From contig NZ_JASISS010000001.1 in assembly GCF_030063195.1 (NCBI RefSeq), forward strand, positions 305,828 to 369,827: DNA of 64,000 nucleotides, read 5' to 3'. Shown here piece by piece: positions 1-8,053 of this stretch. The translations under genes and the position numbers were made by a program. Every line of letters starts with the position of its first letter. Positions within the stretch are counted from its first letter, which is position 1. The notes beneath the pieces are model-generated. The model saw nothing but the letters and a program-made list of their open reading frames with translations, was not told where the DNA came from and ran no database searches. The stretch comes from Cryobacterium sp. PH31-AA6. GTDB taxonomy: Bacteria; Actinomycetota; Actinomycetes; Actinomycetales; Microbacteriaceae.

Positions 1-1
1 G

Positions 2-925
2 TTCGGCGGCACCCTGCGCCGGTACTTCCCGAAGCAGCTGGCCGAGAGATTCGACGCCGAGCTCGACACGCATCCGCTGCGCCGGGAGATCATCGCGACC
101 GTGGTGGCGAACGACATGATCAACCTCGGCGGGGTGACGTTCGCGTTCCGCGCGATGGAGGAGACCTCGGCCAACCCGGCCGCGATCGCCCGGGCGTTTG
201 TCGCCCTGCGGGAGATCTTCGAGCTCGACGTGATGGTCGACGAGCTCAACGCCCTGCCGTCCTCGTTCCCGACCGAGCGGTGGACCGCGATCCACCTGGA
301 CATTCGCCGGCTGCTCGACCGGGCCGTGCGCTGGCACGTCAACCACGGCAGCACCCAAACGGTGGCCGAGGTCGTCGCACAGTACAAGCCGCAAATCGAC
401 CTGATCCGCGCCAACCTGGGTGACTACGTGCAGGGCGGCGACCTGAAACGCCTGCACTCGATGCTGGTGAAGTCGCACGAGTGGGGCCTCCCCGAGGACC
501 TCGGTCACCGCTGGACCGAACTGTTCGAAGCCTTCGCGCTGCTCGACGTGGCGAAGATCGCCGCTCAGGAGGACGCCCCGATGACGGATGTCGCGGGGGT
601 GTACTACGCGGCGTACGACCGGTTCGGCGTCGACAACCTGCTCGAGCGCATCACCGCCCTGCCGCGCAAGGACCGGTGGCAGGCCCTGGCCCGCGCCGCC
701 CTCCGCGACGACCTCTATTCAACGGTGGCCGACATGACCGTGGCCGTGCTGGCCGCCACGGATGCCGGCGGCGCGGAGGAGCGCGTGCTCGCCTGGGAGG
801 CCCTCAACGCGGAAAAGCTCGCCAGGGCCCGGAGCGTGTTCGAGGAAGTCAATGCGCTCGGGCAGGACGACATGGCGTCACTGTCGGTGGCGCTGCGGCT
901 CCTGCGCTCGATCGTGCGGCAGTAG
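2..925 (+). CDS. NAD-dependent glutamate dehydrogenase, C-terminal part (cut by window edge)
   Basis: The reading frame is open from base 2, so only the last ~307 codons of a large gene are present. The residues REIIATVVANDMINLGGVTF followed by FRAMEET are typical of the C-terminus of the ~1600-residue bacterial NAD-GDH family (Bac_GDH), which deaminates glutamate to 2-oxoglutarate in the cytoplasm. The visible segment is the helical C-terminal region; the catalytic Rossmann part lies outside the window. A GTG at 101 could be called as a start, but the conserved frame continues upstream of it, so it is internal. It ends with TAG 58 bases before the convergent hydrolase gene. Family assignment comes from this recognisable segment only. 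Confidence 0.85.
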   Translation, partial: FGGTLRRYFPKQLAERFDAELDTHPLRREIIATVVANDMINLGGVTFAFRAMEETSANPAAIARAFVALREIFELDVMVDELNALPSSFPTERWTAIHLDIRRLLDRAVRWHVNHGSTQTVAEVVAQYKPQIDLIRANLGDYVQGGDLKRLHSMLVKSHEWGLPEDLGHRWTELFEAFALLDVAKIAAQEDAPMTDVAGVYYAAYDRFGVDNLLERITALPRKDRWQALARAALRDDLYSTVADMTVAVLAATDAGGAEERVLAWEALNAEKLARARSVFEEVNALGQDDMASLSVALRLLRSIVRQ

Positions 926-983
926 GCCGGGCGCCGCGGTCGAGCGTCCGCGGCCAAGCGTCCGCGGCCCTGCCCGCACCGGG

Positions 984-1613
984 TTAGTGGCCGCGGGCGA
1001 TCCACTCGGCGAGGTGCTCGGCCTCGGCGCCGATCGTCGTCGATTCGCCGTGCCCGGTGAGCACGACGGTCTCCGGCGGCAGCGTCAGCAGGCGGTCCCT
1101 TATCGACTCGATGATCGTGGGGAAGTCGCTGAATGAGCGGCCGGTGGCCCCCGGACCGCCGTGGAAGAGCGTGTCCCCGGTGAACACCGTGCCCAGCTCC
1201 TGGGCGTAGAAGCAGACCGCTCCGGGGGAGTGGCCCGGGGTGTGCAGCACTTCCAGGTCGATCCCGGCCACCGTGATGCGCTGCCCGTGCTCGAGCGGGC
1301 GGGTCGGCGGGGCATCCGGGTAGACCCGGTCCCAGAGCATCATGTCGCCCGGCTGGAGGTAGGTGGGCGCGTCGCGCGCCGCCAACACCGCGCCGAGCGC
1401 GCCGATGTGGTCATCGTGGGCGTGGGTGGAGAGCACCCCCATCAGCATCCGGTCGCCGACCGCGGTCAGGATGGCGTCGGCGTCGTGGGCCGCGTCGATG
1501 ATCACGCACTCGGCGTCGTCGCCGACGATCCACACGTTGTTGTCCACATTCCAGATGCCGCCGTCGAGGCTGAAGGTGCCCGAGGTGACGAGGTGATCGA
1601 TCCGGGCGACCAT
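984..1613 (-). CDS. MBL-fold metallo-hydrolase (mycothiol/formaldehyde detoxification partner)
   Basis: A 209-residue metallo-beta-lactamase-fold hydrolase. The zinc motif THAHDDH (HxHxDH) lies near residue 63, followed by HTPGHSPG and FTGDTLF, the usual metal ligands of glyoxalase II-like enzymes. The ATG start overlaps the stop of the upstream dehydrogenase (ATGA, 1611-1615), so the two are translationally coupled. In actinobacteria this pair is common, and the hydrolase is thought to act on the thioester (S-formylmycothiol) made by the dehydrogenase. That substrate is inferred from context. The length is normal and all expected ligands are visible. Confidence 0.88.
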   Translation of the reverse strand: MVARIDHLVTSGTFSLDGGIWNVDNNVWIVGDDAECVIIDAAHDADAILTAVGDRMLMGVLSTHAHDDHIGALGAVLAARDAPTYLQPGDMMLWDRVYPDAPPTRPLEHGQRITVAGIDLEVLHTPGHSPGAVCFYAQELGTVFTGDTLFHGGPGATGRSFSDFPTIIESIRDRLLTLPPETVVLTGHGESTTIGAEAEHLAEWIARGH

Positions 1614-2707
1614 CAGAGCACCACGACCGAGCGCAACACATCGCCGCGGGCCATCTTCTCGAAGGCCTCCTCGATGTGGCCGATGCCGATGCGCTCGCTG
1701 ACGAACTGGTCGAGCGGCAGCCGGCCCTGCAGGTAGAGGTCGGTGAGCATCGGGAAGTCACGTTCGGGCAGGCAGTCGCCGTACCAGGAAGACTTGAGCG
1801 ACCCGCCGCGGCCGAACACATCGAGCAGCGGGATCTCGAGCATCATCTCGGGTGTCGGCACCCCGACCAGCACCACGGTTCCGGCCAGGTCGCGGGCGTA
1901 GAAGGCCTGGCGCCAGGTCTCGGGGCGACCGACCGCGTCAATGGCGACGTCGGCGCCGAAGCCGCCGGTCAGCGCCTGCACGGCCGCGACCACGCCGTCC
2001 TCGTCGAGGTCCGACGAGTCGATGGTGTGGGTGGCGCCGAGCTGCTGCGCCTTGGCGAGCTTCTTCGCGTCCCGGTCGACCGCGATGATGACGGATGCCC
2101 CGGCCAGCCGGGACCCGACGATCGCCGCGTTGCCGACGCCGCCGCATCCGATCACGGCGACCGAGTCGCCGTGGCTCACGTTGCCCGTGTTCATGGCGGC
2201 ACCGATTCCGGCCATGATGCCGCAGCCGAGGAGGCCGACCGCGGCGGGGTCGGCCGCCGGGTTCACCTTGGTGCACTGCTTGGCGTGCACGAGGGTCTTC
2301 TCGGCGAACGCGCCGATGCCGAGCGCGGGGCTGAGTTCGGTGCCATCGGTGAGGGTCATCTTCTGGGTGGCATTGAACGTGTTGAAGCAGTACCAGGGCT
2401 CGGCCCGCTTGCAGGCCCGGCACTCGCCGCACACGGCGCGCCAGTTGAGCACGACGAAGTCGCCGACCTCCAGATTGGTCACCCCGGTGCCGATCACGCT
2501 GACCCGGCCGGCGGCCTCGTGGCCGAGCAGGAAGGGGAAGTCGTCGTTGATGCCGCCCTCCTTGTAGTGGAAGTCGGTGTGGCAGACGCCGCAGGTTTCG
2601 ATGTCGACGATGACCTCACCGGGGCCGGGGTCGGGAATCACGATGTCGACGAGCTCAACGGGGGCGCCCTTCGACCGAGCGATGACGCCGTGAACGGTTG
2701 TCGACAT
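1613..2707 (-). CDS. mscR: S-(hydroxymethyl)mycothiol dehydrogenase
   Basis: A zinc-dependent medium-chain alcohol dehydrogenase of 364 residues that oxidises the formaldehyde-mycothiol adduct. Visible motifs: catalytic zinc region [20 protein letters not shown], the structural-zinc cysteines [15 protein letters not shown], and the nucleotide-binding stretch [12 protein letters not shown]. The ORF could extend upstream to 2896, but the conserved N-terminus begins at MSTTVHG (ATG at 2707) with TTTGGAG six bases upstream, so this start was chosen. It is coupled to the downstream MBL hydrolase by ATGA. Mycothiol use marks the organism as an actinobacterium. AdhE2-type dehydrogenases with other thiols are related, but the hydrolase partner supports mscR. 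Confidence 0.88.
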   Translation of the reverse strand: MSTTVHGVIARSKGAPVELVDIVIPDPGPGEVIVDIETCGVCHTDFHYKEGGINDDFPFLLGHEAAGRVSVIGTGVTNLEVGDFVVLNWRAVCGECRACKRAEPWYCFNTFNATQKMTLTDGTELSPALGIGAFAEKTLVHAKQCTKVNPAADPAAVGLLGCGIMAGIGAAMNTGNVSHGDSVAVIGCGGVGNAAIVGSRLAGASVIIAVDRDAKKLAKAQQLGATHTIDSSDLDEDGVVAAVQALTGGFGADVAIDAVGRPETWRQAFYARDLAGTVVLVGVPTPEMMLEIPLLDVFGRGGSLKSSWYGDCLPERDFPMLTDLYLQGRLPLDQFVSERIGIGHIEEAFEKMARGDVLRSVVVL

Positions 2708-2795
2708 GGAACTCCAAATCTCGCCTGGGCAGACGATCGGGGAATCCTCCAGACTACCCAACAAGCTCTCGCTCACGCCCAGGCGGATCTCCGAG

Positions 2796-2906
2796 TCAGG
2801 CGGCGAACTCCTCGCAGCGGTCGCACCACCAATGACCGGCAAGGGGCTCCATGATGTTGAAACAGGAGATGCAGGTCGGTCTCGGCAGGAACTCATCGGG
2901 GTGCAT
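2796..2906 (-). CDS. 36-residue double-CxxC microprotein (putative zinc ribbon)
   Basis: A short reading frame starting [15 protein letters not shown] and ending [11 protein letters not shown], with TGA at 2796-2798. Its four cysteines are arranged as two CxxC knuckles 15 residues apart, the spacing expected of a small zinc ribbon. A GAG seven bases upstream of the ATG is a modest ribosome site. It lies on the same strand as mscR, 88 bases upstream of its start, in a gap of about 310 bases. I do not recognise a named family. The cysteine pattern, tryptophan pair and lack of stops argue against chance, but coding status rests on pattern only. Confidence 0.55.
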   Translation of the reverse strand: MHPDEFLPRPTCISCFNIMEPLAGHWWCDRCEEFAA

Positions 2907-3017
2907 CGTGGATCTCAATTCCGATGTCGAAGCGACTCCCCAGACCAGATCGGACTTTCGCTCACCTTTTATCCTAAGCTGGTTAGCGACCTGGTGTCCA
3001 GAGCGGATTCTGCCAAC

Positions 3018-3800
3018 TCACTCCGGATCGTCGCCGCCCGCGTCGCCGCCCCTCCGCGCGGCGAGCCGGGCGACCATGGCCTTGAGCTCGGCGATCTCGT
3101 TCGCGAGCAGATCGAGTTTGTCCTCGCTGACGTCGAGTTCGGCCTTGATCTCCTCCTCCGCCTCCCGGTTGGCCGAGGCGAACCACGCGGCGATGAACGC
3201 GGTCAGCGTTCCGATCAGGGCGATCCCGGTGGCGACGAGACCCACCGTGACGAGCCGTCCCTCGGCCGTCACCGGGTAGAGGTCGCCGAAGCCCACGGTC
3301 GCCATCGTGACGAACGACCACCACCAGCCTTCCCAGACCGAGTGGATGTTCGCCCCGACCGCGCCGCGCTCAGCATCCGTGACCGCGAGCCCGGCGATGA
3401 ACCAGACCGAAACCGCAGTCACGGCCGCGTAGGTCATCACCCGGTTCTTGAGCTTCTTGCTCACCCGTCGGGCGGAGAGGATGACGATCGAGAGCACGCG
3501 CAGCGCCCGCAGCGGACGGAACAGCGGCAGAACGACCACGACCAGATCGAGCAGGTGAGTGCGCACGAACCGCAGCCGGTCGTGCGCGAGCGACAGACGC
3601 ACGATGAAGTCGACGGCGAAGGCCGCCCAGGTGCCGATCTCGATCCACTCGAGCAGTATCCGCCAGCCCGGGCCGATCCCGGGAGTGATGATCGGCGCGG
3701 CATAGGCCACCAGAAAGGCGAAGCCCAGCACCAGGAGTGGCTTGTCGGTCAACTGTTCCCAGCGCGCACTCCGGGTCAGCGCCACCTCGTCTGCGGCCAC
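3018..3800 (-). CDS. Voltage-sensor-type potassium ion channel
   Basis: A membrane protein of 260 residues with the layout of a six-TM voltage-gated channel. An arginine-rich S4-like segment is visible (RPLRALRVLSIVILSARRVS), then a pore loop with the selectivity filter TVGFGD, then a final helix and an acidic/coiled cytoplasmic tail (REAEEEIKAELDVSEDKLDL). The frame is open to a GTG at 3974, but GTG at 3800 has GGGAGG six bases upstream and gives a normal N-terminus, so it was chosen. It probably conducts K+ across the cytoplasmic membrane; gating is not deducible. Transcribed alone, divergently from the DarT-like gene. Confidence 0.85.
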   Translation of the reverse strand: MAADEVALTRSARWEQLTDKPLLVLGFAFLVAYAAPIITPGIGPGWRILLEWIEIGTWAAFAVDFIVRLSLAHDRLRFVRTHLLDLVVVVLPLFRPLRALRVLSIVILSARRVSKKLKNRVMTYAAVTAVSVWFIAGLAVTDAERGAVGANIHSVWEGWWWSFVTMATVGFGDLYPVTAEGRLVTVGLVATGIALIGTLTAFIAAWFASANREAEEEIKAELDVSEDKLDLLANEIAELKAMVARLAARRGGDAGGDDPE

Positions 3801-3991
3801 CCGATGCCTCCCGACCTGTTGATCCCATCGTATTCCGCGCCGAGCCGCCCATCCGCGAGTAAACCCCAAGCGCCGCCAATTGCCCCGATCGGTCACCATT
3901 CGGGCCCAAACCCCCGTACCGTTGATATGTGGTCTTCGAGCATGGGTCTTGAAGCGGTGGGGGCCACAAAACACGAAAGGTTTTTCTCAGC

Positions 3992-4891
3992 TTGAGCGAC
4001 GAATGTATCCACGGACTTGAAGGCGGGCTCTGCGCCCTGTGTTTCCCGAAGGCCGCTCCTGAAATCGCGGCGACCGTGCCGGCGCCCCGAGCCAGCCGTG
4101 CCAAGGCTGCGCGTGCCCCGTCGCTGCGCAGCTCGCCGTCACCGCGAACGGTGACGCTCGGCGGGCCCGCTCCAGTCCGCACCGCGCCGGTGGTCAGCCG
4201 CACCAAGACCCCAACCGACAACGTCGGTGAGCAGCGGATTTACCACGTCACTCACATTCGCAACCTCGCCGGCATCCTCGAGAGCGGTGCCCTGCTGGCC
4301 GACACGAACGAGGCCTGGACGACGCGCCCGACCGTGGACATTTCCTCGGCCCCGAACCGGGACGCTCGTCGCACCGCGCTGGTCGCGGGCGATGGCAGCG
4401 CCAGCGTCGCCGGCTATGTCCCGTTCTTCCTGTCGCCGAACGCCAGGCTCTGGGACGGGCTCCTCACCGGAACGGCGGATCCCCGCCTCTCCTCCGACGC
4501 GCACAGCGCCGAGGTCTTCGATTTCGTCATCCTGGTCAGCACGGTCAAGAAGCTGCGTGACGCCCGGGCTGCGGCCGACGACGCGGCCGCCGCCGCGGTT
4601 GCGGTGACCGACGGCGATGCCGCGGGTGCCCTGACCCGCATCGGTGCCACGCCGGATGCCTCGGACTCCCTGCTTCGCCGCCTTCGGGCGGATGCGGATT
4701 CCGACGCGATCCTGCGCGCCGAACTGCTCGTCGCCGAAACATTCCCGTTCGAGCTGATCACCCTCGTCGGCGTAGCCAACGACAAGGTGCGCGATGAGGT
4801 GCGGGGCATCCTCGCCGGCTCGACCCACAAGCCGAAGGTCGCCGTGTACCCGCCGTGGTTCCATGCCGCGGAGACCACGACCGCGCCGTAG
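3992..4891 (+). CDS. Zinc-ribbon DarT-like (DUF4433) ADP-ribosyltransferase, no adjacent DarG
   Basis: A 299-residue protein. Residues 5-18 (CIHGLEGGLCALC) form a C-x-H...CxxC zinc-ribbon-like motif, followed by a basic, low-complexity linker to about residue 75. Residues ~80-295 resemble the DarT/DUF4433 fold: IYHVTHIRNLAGILESGALL at the start, an NAD-site arginine region (NRDARRTALV), YVPFFLSPNARLW, and AELLVAETFPFELI, whose glutamate matches the DarT catalytic Glu. DarT enzymes ADP-ribosylate thymidine in ssDNA and normally pair with a DarG macrodomain antitoxin; none is nearby. The start is TTG at 3992, needed to include the Cys motif, with GAAAGG 11 bases upstream. Activity and target here are inferred. 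Confidence 0.75.
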   Translation: MSDECIHGLEGGLCALCFPKAAPEIAATVPAPRASRAKAARAPSLRSSPSPRTVTLGGPAPVRTAPVVSRTKTPTDNVGEQRIYHVTHIRNLAGILESGALLADTNEAWTTRPTVDISSAPNRDARRTALVAGDGSASVAGYVPFFLSPNARLWDGLLTGTADPRLSSDAHSAEVFDFVILVSTVKKLRDARAAADDAAAAAVAVTDGDAAGALTRIGATPDASDSLLRRLRADADSDAILRAELLVAETFPFELITLVGVANDKVRDEVRGILAGSTHKPKVAVYPPWFHAAETTTAP

Positions 4892-4895
4892 GGCG

Positions 4896-7187
4896 TCAGT
4901 TGGTGGCGTGTGCGCCTTCCTCGGCGAGGAAGGACGCACCGCGGGTCGTGAGCCACGTCACCAGCTCGGCCGCGGGCACCGGGCGGGAGATGAAGTAGCC
5001 CTGCGCCTGGTCGCAGCCGTAGAGGGACAACTCGGCCAGTGCATCGGCGGTCTCGACTCCCTCGGCCACCATCCGCAGATCGAGGCTGTGGGCGAGGTCG
5101 ATCGTGGACGCCACCAGGGCGGCCGCCCGCGGGTCGTCCTGCATCGGGGTCAGGAACGAGCGGTCGAGCTTGAGCTCGTCGATGGGCAGGTCGCGCAGGT
5201 AGGCCAGGGAACTGTACCCGGTTCCGAAGTCGTCGATCGAGATGCGCACGCCGATATCGCGCAACCGGGTCAGGCTGGCCCGGGCGAGGGCGTAATCCTG
5301 CATCAGGTACTCCTCGGTGATTTCGAGGATGAGCGCGGAGGCCGGCAGACCGCGAGCGTCGAGCATCGCGGCGATCCGCTCGGGCAGTGCCGCGTCGAGC
5401 AGGGAGCTGGGGGACAGGTTGACGGAAATCGTGAGTCGGATCTCGCGCAGCATCCACACCGCCGCCTGGTCGAGGGCCTGGGCGAGCAGAATCCGGGTCA
5501 TCTCCTGCATCAGCCCGGCCTCCTCGACCAGTGGCAGGAATTCCCCTGGCTGGAGCAGCCCGCGGCAGGGATGGTTCCAGCGCACGAGGGCCTCCACGTT
5601 GTGCACCTCACCGGTGGTCAGATCCAGTTTCGGCTGGTAGTGGAGCACCAGCTGGTCGGACACCAGGGCCACGCGCAGTTCGTGCAGGGTGCGAAGCCGG
5701 GTGCCGAAGTCGCTGTCGTCGGCGTTTGTGTACACGTGGTAGCCGACGCGGGACGTCTTGGCCTTGTACATCGCCATGTCCGCTTTGCGGAGCAGCCCGT
5801 TGAAATCGGTGCCCTGCTCCGGATAGCAGGCGATTCCGATACTCACATTGGTGTGCAGGGCAATGCCCTCCAGGGTGAACGTTTCGGCGATGGCCGCGCG
5901 CAGGACGATCGCCTTGACGATCGCGTCGTGCGGGTCGGCCTTCGCGAGGAGAACGGCGAATTCGTCGCCGCCGAGCCGGGCGAGCAGGTCGCCGGGTCCG
6001 AGTTGGCGGGTCAGCCGGAGCCCGACCTGGATGAGCAGGCGGTCGCCGACGTCATGGCCGAGGCTGTCGTTGACCTCCTTGAACCGGTCGAGGTCCATCA
6101 AGAGCAGGGCGGTTCCGGTCTGCTCGGCGCAGGCCAGCCGTGGGGAGGCCTCGGCGTAGAGCGCCCGCCGGTTGGGAAGTCCGGTGAGCTGGTCGGTGCG
6201 GGCCTGGTGGCTCAGCACCCGCTGCCGGAAAGCGAGCGGCGCGGTGGCCAGGGTCATCGTCAGTGCGGCCATCACGACGGCGAGCGTCGACACGTGCGTG
6301 CGGGTGCCGGCGATCAGCACGGCCAGCCCGGCGATCGTGGCGATCCCCGGCACCAGCAGGGCGGAGCCGGGGACGCGTTTGCGGCCTCGCGAACTTTCGG
6401 GCCCTGAGGAGGCGAACACCCAGAGCGCGATCAGCGCCAGCCCGCCGGCCCAGCCGACTTCGAGGGGGGCGCGGGAGAGGGAGATGGCGCCAGAATCGCT
6501 GAGGAAGAACGCGAGGTCGGCGCTGGTGAAGAAGGCCAGACCCGCGACCAGAAGTATCCATCGACGCCCGATGAAGAGGCCGCGGGAGGTGGCCAGGCCG
6601 GCGAGGGTGGCCGCGAGCAGGATGTCCAGCACGGAGTAGGCGGTGATCACCGTGCTGGCGAGGGTCTCGGGGCCCGCGGTCGCGGAACTCGTGATGCGGG
6701 TGAGGATCACGACCAGGATCGTGGCCGTGCCGGAAGCGCCGACGGCCGAATCGAGCAGAACCGAACGCGAGAGCCCTTGGAGCTGCCGGTGCACCAACAC
6801 TCCGAGCGCGCAGAGCATCAGCGTGTAGAAGACGAGGTAGCCCGCGTCGGCGGCTGTCGGGAACGGTCGGACGGCGGTGTTGTGTACGACGAAGTAGAAG
6901 TAGCTGTCGGCGATGGCGTTCACCGTGATGCCGATGGTGACCAGGACGGCCTCCGCGCGAGGCCGATCAACCTTCAGGAGCGCCAGCAGGCAGATGATGG
7001 CCGGCAGCCAACGGGTCAGGGTCGCGAACACATTGTCGAACACCGCGCTGTCTGCTTCGCCCTTCAGCACCAGGCCCACCGCGTACACCGAGATCAGGGA
7101 CCCGAGCAGCCAGGCAGGCCAGCTGGCGTGCCAGCGGAAGGCGGCGGCCAGGGCGGATCTCGTCATCTCTTGCACTTTCGCTCGCAC
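4896..7187 (-). CDS. Membrane GGDEF-EAL c-di-GMP protein (copy 1)
   Basis: A 763-residue membrane protein with about ten hydrophobic segments in residues 1-330, a GGDEF diguanylate-cyclase domain (LARLGGDEF near 406) and an EAL phosphodiesterase domain (VEALVRWNHP near 531; DDFGTGYSSLAYLRD near 654; AEGVE; QGYF). Both active sites look intact, so it may make or degrade c-di-GMP. The product-inhibition I-site is lost: GPGD stands where RxxD is expected. The frame extends to 7493, but GTG at 7187 has AGGGGG six bases upstream. It is paralogous to the proteins at 11863 and 14160 along its whole length, including the membrane part. Its stop lies 4 bases from the convergent DarT-like gene's stop. 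Confidence 0.9.
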   Translation of the reverse strand: MRAKVQEMTRSALAAAFRWHASWPAWLLGSLISVYAVGLVLKGEADSAVFDNVFATLTRWLPAIICLLALLKVDRPRAEAVLVTIGITVNAIADSYFYFVVHNTAVRPFPTAADAGYLVFYTLMLCALGVLVHRQLQGLSRSVLLDSAVGASGTATILVVILTRITSSATAGPETLASTVITAYSVLDILLAATLAGLATSRGLFIGRRWILLVAGLAFFTSADLAFFLSDSGAISLSRAPLEVGWAGGLALIALWVFASSGPESSRGRKRVPGSALLVPGIATIAGLAVLIAGTRTHVSTLAVVMAALTMTLATAPLAFRQRVLSHQARTDQLTGLPNRRALYAEASPRLACAEQTGTALLLMDLDRFKEVNDSLGHDVGDRLLIQVGLRLTRQLGPGDLLARLGGDEFAVLLAKADPHDAIVKAIVLRAAIAETFTLEGIALHTNVSIGIACYPEQGTDFNGLLRKADMAMYKAKTSRVGYHVYTNADDSDFGTRLRTLHELRVALVSDQLVLHYQPKLDLTTGEVHNVEALVRWNHPCRGLLQPGEFLPLVEEAGLMQEMTRILLAQALDQAAVWMLREIRLTISVNLSPSSLLDAALPERIAAMLDARGLPASALILEITEEYLMQDYALARASLTRLRDIGVRISIDDFGTGYSSLAYLRDLPIDELKLDRSFLTPMQDDPRAAALVASTIDLAHSLDLRMVAEGVETADALAELSLYGCDQAQGYFISRPVPAAELVTWLTTRGASFLAEEGAHATN

Positions 7188-7202
7188 GTGGTTCCCCCTG
7201 AT

Positions 7203-7231
7203 CACCTTAGCGGCGCGGGGGCGCTGAGGTG
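7203..7231 (-). terminator. Possible hairpin terminator after MOSC gene
   Basis: Ten-base arms CACCTTAGCG and CGCTGAGGTG (one G-U pair) flank a 9-base GC-rich loop, 76 bases downstream of the MOSC stop and just upstream of the ribosome site of GGDEF-EAL copy 1. There is no T-run. It could separate the two transcripts or structure the leader. Confidence 0.4.
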
Positions 7232-7306
7232 GGTGTTTGCGTCGGTGTCGGGCGGGCGCCGGGTCAGGCACGCGCGTCGGTGAGGCGGGTGGGTCGGACT
7301 GGGCGG

Positions 7307-7861
7307 TCAGACGACGCCGAGCGGCAGCTGTTCCCCGGCCGGCAGCTCGACCCGGATCGCGTCGCCGGGGGTCACGGTGCCGCCGCGAACGACGATGCCC
7401 ATTACGCCGGCCTTGCGCACGACCTGGCCGGCGGCATCCGTGCCGATCAGCGTCTTCATCAGGCCCTTTTGATAGCCGTTGATCTCGGAACACGGGCTGC
7501 GGAGCCCGGTGATCTGCACCACGGCGTCGTCGCCGAGGTGGAGGCGGGTGCCCAGAGCCAGATGGATCAGGTCGATTCCACGGGTCGTGACGTTCTCGCC
7601 GAGCTCGCCCGGATCGACCTGGTAGCCGAGCGTGGCCAGCTCGGCGAAAAGTTCGGCCGGGATGAAGTGCACCTGGGTGAGGTTGGCGGCGGTCGGGTCC
7701 TTGGCGACGAGATAGCGGTGCTGCACCGTTGCGCCGGCGTGGGCGTCACCCTCCACACCGAAACCCTCGATCAGGCGGATGCCGGCGGTGACGGGCTTGC
7801 TGAACCGATGCCGCTCGTCTCGGCTCACCGACACCACCGCGCTCTGCCCACTCGGATTCAT
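7307..7861 (-). CDS. MOSC domain-containing protein
   Basis: A 184-residue single-domain MOSC protein (family of molybdenum cofactor sulfurase C-terminal domains). Features include GFGVEGDAHAG, the GENVTTRGIDL segment, the conserved cysteine in ITGLRSPCSEI, and the KAGVMGIVV/GGTVTPGD C-terminus. Relatives bind molybdenum cofactor or transfer sulfur; stand-alone forms include YiiM-like N-hydroxylated-base reductases. The precise substrate cannot be read from sequence. It lies on the minus strand between the P-type ATPase and GGDEF-EAL copy 1, separated from each by a hairpin, so it is probably transcribed alone. Confidence 0.85.
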   Translation of the reverse strand: MNPSGQSAVVSVSRDERHRFSKPVTAGIRLIEGFGVEGDAHAGATVQHRYLVAKDPTAANLTQVHFIPAELFAELATLGYQVDPGELGENVTTRGIDLIHLALGTRLHLGDDAVVQITGLRSPCSEINGYQKGLMKTLIGTDAAGQVVRKAGVMGIVVRGGTVTPGDAIRVELPAGEQLPLGVV

Positions 7862-7927
7862 GCGCTCGAGTCTGCCATACCGGCGGCGAGGTCGGCGCGT
7901 GCCGCGGGCCGCCCGTCGCGGCCCACC

Positions 7928-7971
7928 TTAGGGAAGCGGGCGCGCCGAGGAACGCGCGCCCGCTTCCCTAA
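7928..7971 (-). terminator. Strong hairpin downstream of cation ATPase
   Basis: An 18-bp perfect stem (7928-7945 with 7954-7971) around an 8-base loop, 83 bases past the stop of the P-type ATPase and upstream of the MOSC gene. There is no T-run, as is common for actinobacterial terminators. Its core GGAAGCGGGCGCGC recurs in the hairpin at 52726. Confidence 0.65.
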
Positions 7972-8053
7972 TACGTGCCGCGAGTGAGCACAGGGGCGAG
8001 CGGGCACAGGGGCGACGGGCACAGGCGACGGGGGCGGACGGGGTCGGGTGGGG

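Noticed and set aside
3018..4891. K+ channel as antitoxin partner of the DarT-like protein
   Set aside because: It is divergent, has no macrodomain and shows ordinary channel motifs.
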